Both the position numbers and the translations under genes were made by a program. This document shows positions 59,034 to 64,000 of a DNA stretch of 64,000 nt, in pieces. The first letter of the stretch is position 1. Every line of letters begins with the position of its first letter. The notes below the pieces were generated by a model. The model made no database searches. It was not told where the DNA came from and saw nothing but the letters and a program-made list of their open reading frames with translations. Source of the stretch: Neptunomonas marina (GTDB taxonomy: Bacteria > Pseudomonadota > Gammaproteobacteria > Pseudomonadales > Balneatricaceae); contig NZ_SACQ01000006.1 of assembly GCF_004005935.1 (NCBI RefSeq), positions 203,085-267,084 on the forward strand. Direction: 5' to 3'.

Positions 59034-60305
59034 TTGTCAAAGATTAAAGCTATTCGTGGAATGAACGATATTCTGCCATCGCAAACGCCGGTGTGGCAGT
59101 ATCTTGAAAAGCAAGTAAAGGAAACACTGGCGTCATATGGCTATGACGAAATACGCACGCCTGTCGTCGAGCAAACCGATCTTTTCAAGCGTTCTATTGG
59201 TGAAGTAACCGATATTGTTGAGAAAGAGATGTACACGTTTCTTGATCGCAATGAAGAGAGCCTGACGTTGCGCCCAGAGGGCACAGCAAGCTGTGTGCGT
59301 GCAGGTGAAGAGCATGGGTTGCTGTTTAACCAAACCCAGCGTCTTTGGTACCAAGGGCCGATGTTCCGGTATGAAAAACCACAAAAAGGTCGCTACCGCC
59401 AGTTTCATCAAATCGGTGTCGAGACGTTCGGCATGGCAAGTGCTGATATTGATGCTGAACTGATCATGCTGAGTGCGCGCTTGTGGCGCAAGCTTGGGAT
59501 TTTGGACGCGGTGACACTGCAATTAAACTCACTCGGTAGTTTGGAAAGTCGCCAAGCGTACAAGCAAGCCCTGGTTGAGTACTTGGCTGAGCGCGAAGAT
59601 CAACTAGATGAAGACAGCAAGCGCCGCTTGGGTACGAATCCTTTGCGTATTCTCGATAGCAAAGTCGAATCAACTCAGCGTTTACTTGAAGATGCACCGG
59701 TGCTTACCGAGTATCTTGATGATGAGTCTCGCCAGCATTTTCAAACGTTGACAGACTTGCTCGATCAAGCGGGTATCAGCTACGAGATCAATCCAAAACT
59801 GGTACGTGGATTAGATTACTACTGTAAGACAGTTTTTGAGTGGGTGACCGATAAGCTGGGTGCGCAAGGTACAGTATGCGCCGGTGGGCGCTATGATGGT
59901 CTAGTGCAGCAGTTAGGTGGGCGTGCAACGCCTGCGGTTGGGTTTGCGATGGGGGTTGAGCGGCTAGTGCTTTTGTTAGAAACGTTAGACGTTGTTCCAG
60001 CAGCTGAACGGGCCTCTTTTGATCTTTACTTGGCTGCAGAACAAAAAGGTTTGCAGGGCGAAGTGATGGCAATAGCTGAAGCAATGCGTGACCAGATTAG
60101 CGGTTTACGCGTGCGTACTCATTGCGCCGGTTTAAAGAACATCAACAGCAAGGCAAGACAAACAGGCGCACGTTATATCGTTCTTATCGGGCGTGGCGAC
60201 GATAGCGAGGGTCTTGTTGCCAAATTGTGGGGCGAAGACGAGCTGATCGCCACCGTGCCATTGAACGAAATTGTGAATACGGTTACCAAGCACTGGGCTG
60301 TTTAA
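59034..60305 (+). CDS. hisS: Histidyl-tRNA synthetase
   Basis: A class II synthetase. The 423-residue protein has IRGMNDILP at the start, [12 protein letters not shown] (motif 2), the His-A motif [27 protein letters not shown] (His-B), and a C-terminal anticodon-binding domain. It uses a TTG start at 59034, 15 bases after rodZ. In most gammaproteobacteria ispG lies between rodZ and hisS; here it is absent. yfgM and bamB follow as usual. Confidence 0.97.
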   Translation: MSKIKAIRGMNDILPSQTPVWQYLEKQVKETLASYGYDEIRTPVVEQTDLFKRSIGEVTDIVEKEMYTFLDRNEESLTLRPEGTASCVRAGEEHGLLFNQTQRLWYQGPMFRYEKPQKGRYRQFHQIGVETFGMASADIDAELIMLSARLWRKLGILDAVTLQLNSLGSLESRQAYKQALVEYLAEREDQLDEDSKRRLGTNPLRILDSKVESTQRLLEDAPVLTEYLDDESRQHFQTLTDLLDQAGISYEINPKLVRGLDYYCKTVFEWVTDKLGAQGTVCAGGRYDGLVQQLGGRATPAVGFAMGVERLVLLLETLDVVPAAERASFDLYLAAEQKGLQGEVMAIAEAMRDQISGLRVRTHCAGLKNINSKARQTGARYIVLIGRGDDSEGLVAKLWGEDELIATVPLNEIVNTVTKHWAV

Positions 60306-60341
60306 GTCTGTTGCATTTATAGGTTTTAGGAGAGTTTTCAA

Positions 60342-60995
60342 GTGTCTGAGATGCGTACCGAAGAAGAACAAATTGAAGCGATCAAAGGATGGTGGAAAGA
60401 GAATGGCAAGTCACTTGTTGTTTCCATTGTTGTTGCTTTGGCTGCGGTATTTGGCTGGAAGGGTTGGCAGCAGAAGCAGCACAATGAGGCTGAGGCAGCG
60501 TCGATCAGTTATCAAAACTTGTTAGATGCAGTGGTTACCGCTGTGAATGGCGGAGAGAGTTCCGATTACGCTACAAGTGAGCACTTGGCTGAGCAGCTTA
60601 AAAGTGAGTTTGGTGGTACAGAGTACGCGCGCTTCGCCGGCCTATTAATGGCTAAAGTCGCAGTGCAGCAAGGAAACTTCGAACAGGCGATCACTGAGCT
60701 AGACTGGGTTATTGCTAATGAGCCTGCTGCTGCCATGAAGGATATTGCTTTGCTTCGCAAAGCGCGTGTGTACCGAGCGATGGGCGAGTGGCAAAAGGGT
60801 ATCGATGCGGCGCAGAAGGTTACGGCTACCGAGTTTGAGTCTCCTAAGTTCGAGTTACTGGGTGATCTATATGTTCAGTTGGGCGATCGAGCGCAAGCGC
60901 GTGATGCCTATGCTCAAGCGCTGGCTGTCGCTGAGAACGCTCAAGGTAACCCGCTACTAACAATGAAGTTTGAAGACCTCCAAGGAGAAGGTTAA
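60342..60995 (+). CDS. yfgM: YfgM family membrane-anchored TPR protein (ancillary SecYEG translocon subunit)
   Basis: An inner-membrane protein with a periplasmic TPR domain, associated with SecYEG and PpiD in E. coli. The 217-residue protein has MRTEEEQIEAIKGWWKENGKSLV, one membrane helix near 25-43, then helical repeats. The GTG at 60342 has AGGAGAG upstream. bamB starts 4 bases after its stop codon. Confidence 0.92.
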   Translation: MSEMRTEEEQIEAIKGWWKENGKSLVVSIVVALAAVFGWKGWQQKQHNEAEAASISYQNLLDAVVTAVNGGESSDYATSEHLAEQLKSEFGGTEYARFAGLLMAKVAVQQGNFEQAITELDWVIANEPAAAMKDIALLRKARVYRAMGEWQKGIDAAQKVTATEFESPKFELLGDLYVQLGDRAQARDAYAQALAVAENAQGNPLLTMKFEDLQGEG

Positions 60996-60999
60996 ACCC

Positions 61000-62139
61000 A
61001 TGTTTAAGCGTATCTCGTCAGTTTTGTTGCTGTCTGCAGCTATCAGTGGCTGCAGTTTATGGGGAGGCTCAGATGAAGTTGAGCCTTCACCATTAGTGGA
61101 TTTTGATGCTGAAAAGCAAGTTATTGTTGAGTGGTCGCGCTCGATTGGTGGTGATTTAGGCGATAAGTTTCACCAATTAACAGCGACGATCAGCGGGGAC
61201 CAAATCTACGCAGTATCAGCAGACGGGAACGTTGGCGCGTTTGCGCTGGATGATGGAGAGCCGCGTTGGGAGGTTGATCTTGATGAGGCGATCTCTGCAG
61301 GTGCCGGTGCAGGAGACAACAAAGTAGTTGTTGTCACCGAGCAAGGCGAAGCTATCTGCTTGGATGCTTTAACAGGTGGTGAATTGTGGCGTAAGCAGCT
61401 GGCCACTGAGGTGACCGCTGAGCCGCAGCTCAATAACGAGTTGGTTGTCGTGCAGTTGATCAATGGCTCGATTGTTGCGCTTGATTCGGATACTGGAGTG
61501 ACGCGTTGGCGTTACGACTCGTTGTCACCGCGTTTAACGCTGCGTGGTACGAGTGCTCCCATCGTGGCATTGGATGTAACATTGGCGGGTTTAGACAACG
61601 GAAAGTTTGTTGCACTTGATAATGCCTCTGGTGCAACCCTTTGGGAGCAAACCGTCTCTTATCCAGAAGGACGTTCCGAGTTGGAGCGTATGACGGATAT
61701 TGATGGCCGTCCTATGCTCTACGAAAAAGTGATGTATATCCCCAGCTTCCAAGGTGATTTAGTCGCTATTAACCCTTTCAATGCGCAAACATTGTGGAAG
61801 AAAAAGCTGTCGAGCTATCGGAGCTTAGCGTCTGGTTTTGGCAATGTGTACGTTAGCGAAGCAAACGATCATGTGCAGGCATTGGATGCAAAAAACGCAG
61901 CGAGTGTTTGGAGTCAGTCACAGCTTGAGAATCGAATGCTCTCTGCCCCTGCAGCCTTCGGTAATGTTGTTGCAGTAGGTGACCGAGAGGGCTACATCCA
62001 TTTCTTATCACAAATCGATGGGCGCTTTATTGCTCGATACGACGCGGATGCTGCAATCACTAGCGATATGAAAACACGTGGTAACCGGTTATTCGTTTTG
62101 ACCGATAGTGGCCGTTTGTTGGCACTGACTTTAAAATAA
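61000..62139 (+). CDS. bamB: Outer membrane protein assembly factor BamB
   Basis: A lipoprotein of the BAM complex folding outer-membrane proteins. The 379-residue protein has a lipoprotein signal (lipobox ISGC) and an eight-bladed PQQ-type beta-propeller, visible as repeats of the form VYAVSADGNVGAFALDDGEPRWEV. The ATG at 61000 has AGGAGAAGG upstream; the track's earlier start overlaps yfgM and is not needed. Confidence 0.96.
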   Translation: MFKRISSVLLLSAAISGCSLWGGSDEVEPSPLVDFDAEKQVIVEWSRSIGGDLGDKFHQLTATISGDQIYAVSADGNVGAFALDDGEPRWEVDLDEAISAGAGAGDNKVVVVTEQGEAICLDALTGGELWRKQLATEVTAEPQLNNELVVVQLINGSIVALDSDTGVTRWRYDSLSPRLTLRGTSAPIVALDVTLAGLDNGKFVALDNASGATLWEQTVSYPEGRSELERMTDIDGRPMLYEKVMYIPSFQGDLVAINPFNAQTLWKKKLSSYRSLASGFGNVYVSEANDHVQALDAKNAASVWSQSQLENRMLSAPAAFGNVVAVGDREGYIHFLSQIDGRFIARYDADAAITSDMKTRGNRLFVLTDSGRLLALTLK

Positions 62140-62164
62140 GTCAGTATCAAATTAGTTAATTCAA

Positions 62165-62197
62165 AACGGCTACCCAAGTTGGGTAGCCGTTGTATTT
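62165..62197 (+). terminator. Hairpin between bamB and der (possible terminator)
   Basis: A near-perfect long stem, AACGGCTACCC at 62165-62175 and GGGTAGCCGTT at 62181-62191, with an AAGTT loop. The following GTATTTTA is a poor U tract, so it could be a partial terminator or an mRNA-stabilising hairpin upstream of der. Confidence 0.6.
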
Positions 62198-62210
62198 TAT
62201 GGGATGACAA

Positions 62211-63632
62211 ATGCTTCCTGTTATAGCTTTAGTTGGCCGACCGAATGTCGGTAAATCTACACTCTTCAATCGGCTAACAAGGTCGCGAGATGCGCTGGTA
62301 CACGATATGCCAGGCGTTACGCGTGATCGGAAGTACGGGGATGGTAAGTTAGGTGAGAAGCCTTTTATCGTTATTGATACCGGTGGTATCACAGGCGGAG
62401 AGGAAGGTATTGATCACGAGATGGCACGCCAGTCCCTACAAGCTATTGAAGAGGCCGATGTTGTACTGTTTCTGGTTGATGGGCGTGCGGGCTTAAACCC
62501 ATCAGATGAGATGATCGCAGACCACTTGCGCCGCTCCAATAAGGAAGCGCACTTGATCGTGAATAAAACTGATGGTGTTGATCCTGACGTTGCGATGGCA
62601 GACTTTCATACCCTTGGGCTTGGTGAACCGATTGCAATCGCTGCAGCACATAACCGTGGCGTTCGCTTATTGGTTGAGTATGTTCTTGGTGGATACCCTG
62701 AGCCTGAAGAGACCGAAGAGCAAGATACCGGTGTGCGTATCGCTATTGTTGGACGTCCAAACGTAGGTAAATCTACGCTAGTGAATCGTTTATTGGGCGA
62801 AGAGCGCGTTGTTGTCTTTGATGAAGCAGGTACAACAAGGGATAGTATTTATATCCCCTATGAGCGCGACGGAAAGCCTTATACGATCATTGATACTGCG
62901 GGTGTGCGACGTCGTAAGAACGTTAAAGAAGCTGTTGAAAAGTTCTCTATCATTAAGACATTGCAGGCAATTAAAGATTCGAATGTCGCGGTGCTTGTTA
63001 TTGATGCCCGTCAGGGGGTTACTGAGCAAGACTTGCATATGTTGAGCTTTGTTATGGATGCGGGCCGTGCACTTGTTATTGCGTTTAACAAGTGGGATGG
63101 CATGTCAGCGGATGAAAAAGAGGATGTAAAAGCTCAAGTTCAGCGTCGACTGGAGTTTGCAGCTTTTGCGCGTTTTCATTTCATTTCGGCACTGCATGGT
63201 AGTGGTGTGGGTGATTTGTATCGCTCAGTTAACGAAGCTTATGACTGCGCAATGGCGAAGTGGGCGACCAATCGCTTAACGACCTTATTGGAAGACGTAG
63301 TAGCAGATCATCAGCCGCCGCAAGTTGCCGGCCGACGCATTAAACTTCGTTATGCTCACCAAGGTGGCTCTAATCCGCCAGTCATCGTTGTACACGGTAA
63401 TCAGACTGATCAACTCCCGCAGTCATATCGACGTTATTTGCAAAACCGCTTCATTAAAGTGCTGAAGATTCGAGGGACCCCTGTCCGTTTTGAATTCAAA
63501 ACAGGGGATAACCCTTTTGCTGGTAAAAAGAATACCCTTACGCCGCGTCAGCAAGCTAAAAAAGAGCGTATGCAAAAACACGTTAAAACGCTTAAGAAAG
63601 AGAAAGCTAAGAAAAAGCTAAAACGGAAATAA
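62211..63632 (+). CDS. der: Ribosome biogenesis GTPase Der (EngA)
   Basis: A double GTPase for 50S subunit maturation. The 473-residue protein has two G domains: the first with [12 protein letters not shown] near 10-17 and the second with [12 protein letters not shown] near 185, each followed by DTGG or DTAGV and NKTD or NKWD motifs. A KH-like domain follows and a Lys-rich tail ([12 protein letters not shown]). Its usual neighbour order with bamB is kept, and a terminator ends the unit. Confidence 0.97.
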   Translation: MLPVIALVGRPNVGKSTLFNRLTRSRDALVHDMPGVTRDRKYGDGKLGEKPFIVIDTGGITGGEEGIDHEMARQSLQAIEEADVVLFLVDGRAGLNPSDEMIADHLRRSNKEAHLIVNKTDGVDPDVAMADFHTLGLGEPIAIAAAHNRGVRLLVEYVLGGYPEPEETEEQDTGVRIAIVGRPNVGKSTLVNRLLGEERVVVFDEAGTTRDSIYIPYERDGKPYTIIDTAGVRRRKNVKEAVEKFSIIKTLQAIKDSNVAVLVIDARQGVTEQDLHMLSFVMDAGRALVIAFNKWDGMSADEKEDVKAQVQRRLEFAAFARFHFISALHGSGVGDLYRSVNEAYDCAMAKWATNRLTTLLEDVVADHQPPQVAGRRIKLRYAHQGGSNPPVIVVHGNQTDQLPQSYRRYLQNRFIKVLKIRGTPVRFEFKTGDNPFAGKKNTLTPRQQAKKERMQKHVKTLKKEKAKKKLKRK

Positions 63633-63636
63633 AAGT

Positions 63637-63662
63637 AAAACGCCCCTCTGGGGCGTTTTTTG
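63637..63662 (+). terminator. Terminator after der
   Basis: Stem AAAACGCCCC (63637-63646) and GGGGCGTTTT (63650-63659) with a TCT loop, then T to 63661. It lies 5 bases after the der stop codon. Confidence 0.92.
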
Positions 63663-63765
63663 TATCTGAAGTGGTTGTTTTTTGTTCGGTTTTAAATGGT
63701 TTTGTCTGTTTTTTAACCGGCTTTGATGTTTTTTCGAGTTTTTTATTAAAAAGTTGAAATAAGTG

Positions 63766-63800
63766 TTGACGGCAGAAGGGAGGTCTCTATAATACGCCTC
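63766..63800 (+). promoter_or_regulatory. Strong promoter P1, stable-RNA type
   Basis: TTGACG at 63766-63771, a 16-base spacer, and consensus TATAAT at 63788-63793, followed by ACGCCTCC, a GC-rich discriminator typical of stringently controlled rRNA and tRNA promoters. AT-rich UP-element-like sequence lies upstream. There is no coding sequence between it and the window end. Confidence 0.75.
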
Positions 63801-63962
63801 CACTCGCTGAGGGAGTCACCGAAAGGACGACAAAGACAACGAGTCATAACGAAGGTAACGTGTTGTTTTAGAGCATCTTTTTAAGTATCTTTGTTATGCG
63901 GTGTTTAACCGGTTTTAATTTGTTTTCAGGTGTTGGCTTCGAAAATAAATTAAAAATAAAGG

Positions 63963-64000
63963 TTGACATCGAGACGGGGTTCATTAAAATATGCGCCTCA
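63963..64000 (+). promoter_or_regulatory. Second strong promoter P2, stable-RNA type, at window edge
   Basis: Consensus TTGACA at 63963-63968, a 16-base spacer, TAAAAT at 63985-63990, then ATGCGCCTCA. A strongly AT-rich stretch (63940-63960) upstream resembles an UP element. With P1 it forms tandem promoters about 197 bases apart, as seen upstream of rRNA operons. The transcript lies beyond the window. Confidence 0.7.

Larger units (their letters stand above)
63662..64000 (+). other. Gene-free region carrying tandem promoters
   Basis: No open reading frame or complete RNA gene is visible after der. The region is AT-rich and contains the two promoters described separately. The 160 bases between them would be an untranslated leader; I see no boxA-like element inside the window. 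It is most likely the promoter region of an rRNA or tRNA operon. Confidence 0.6.

Overview
The window is chromosomal DNA of a gammaproteobacterium, most likely a marine member of the Oceanospirillales or a close relative. The basis is gene order and protein similarity as I read them; no database search was run. Supporting gene orders are pepA-holC-valS divergent from lptFG, mutL-miaA-hfq-hflXKC-hisZ-purA, suhB divergent from trmJ followed by the whole isc operon, and ndk-rlmN-pilW-rodZ-hisS-yfgM-bamB-der. An NhaD antiporter fits a marine lifestyle. Nearly all of the window is compact core genome of intermediate GC. Only the first 1.5 kb is clearly AT-rich and accessory.

Layout. 1-1518 is the 3' end of a STAND/NACHT-like NTPase, possibly a defence gene. 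1.6-9.0 kb holds valS, holC and pepA on the minus strand and lptF-lptG on the plus strand. 9.0-16.1 kb mixes an RDD membrane protein, a YeeE/YedE sulfur transporter, a Sel1-repeat periplasmic protein, gloA, a phasin-like protein, a flavodoxin, cytochrome c', cytochrome b561 and nhaD. 16.3-19.0 kb is prfB-lysS. 19.0-26.4 kb has a PAS-GGDEF protein with a degenerate active site, an MFS transporter with a repetitive C-terminal tail, ung, a secreted MBL-fold protein, an NTF2-like protein and a gamma-carbonic-anhydrase-like protein. 26.4-35.3 kb is ygfZ, psd, a sulfurtransferase, an HDOD protein, rsgA, orn, a Crp/Fnr regulator, yacL, a YgjP-type metallopeptidase and queG. 35.3-48.1 kb is the plus-strand run nnr-tsaE-ami-mutL-miaA-hfq-hflX-hflK-hflC-DUF2065-hisZ-purA. 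48.2-55.5 kb is suhB, trmJ and iscR-iscS-iscU-iscA-hscB-hscA-fdx-iscX. 55.6-63.6 kb is ndk through der. The last 370 bases hold two strong tandem promoters of stable-RNA type, suggesting an rRNA or tRNA operon just past the right edge.

How the genes work together. The isc cluster carries a clear IscR type 1 operator overlapping its promoter, so Fe-S supply feeds back on its own expression. It would also supply rlmN, queG and Fdx. The mutL-to-purA block combines mismatch repair, tRNA modification, RNA chaperone and membrane-protease control. pilW, rodZ, yfgM, bamB, lptFG and the amidase gene cover pilus and envelope assembly.

The most notable observations are a SuhB ortholog whose metal-binding residues are largely replaced, a GGDEF domain lacking its catalytic acids, an RF2 gene without the usual programmed frameshift, absence of ispG from its usual place before hisS, a 15-residue repeat array on an MFS transporter, and the truncated STAND gene at the left edge. 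I did not find a convincing complete new multi-gene system. The best lead is whatever lies upstream of position 1.
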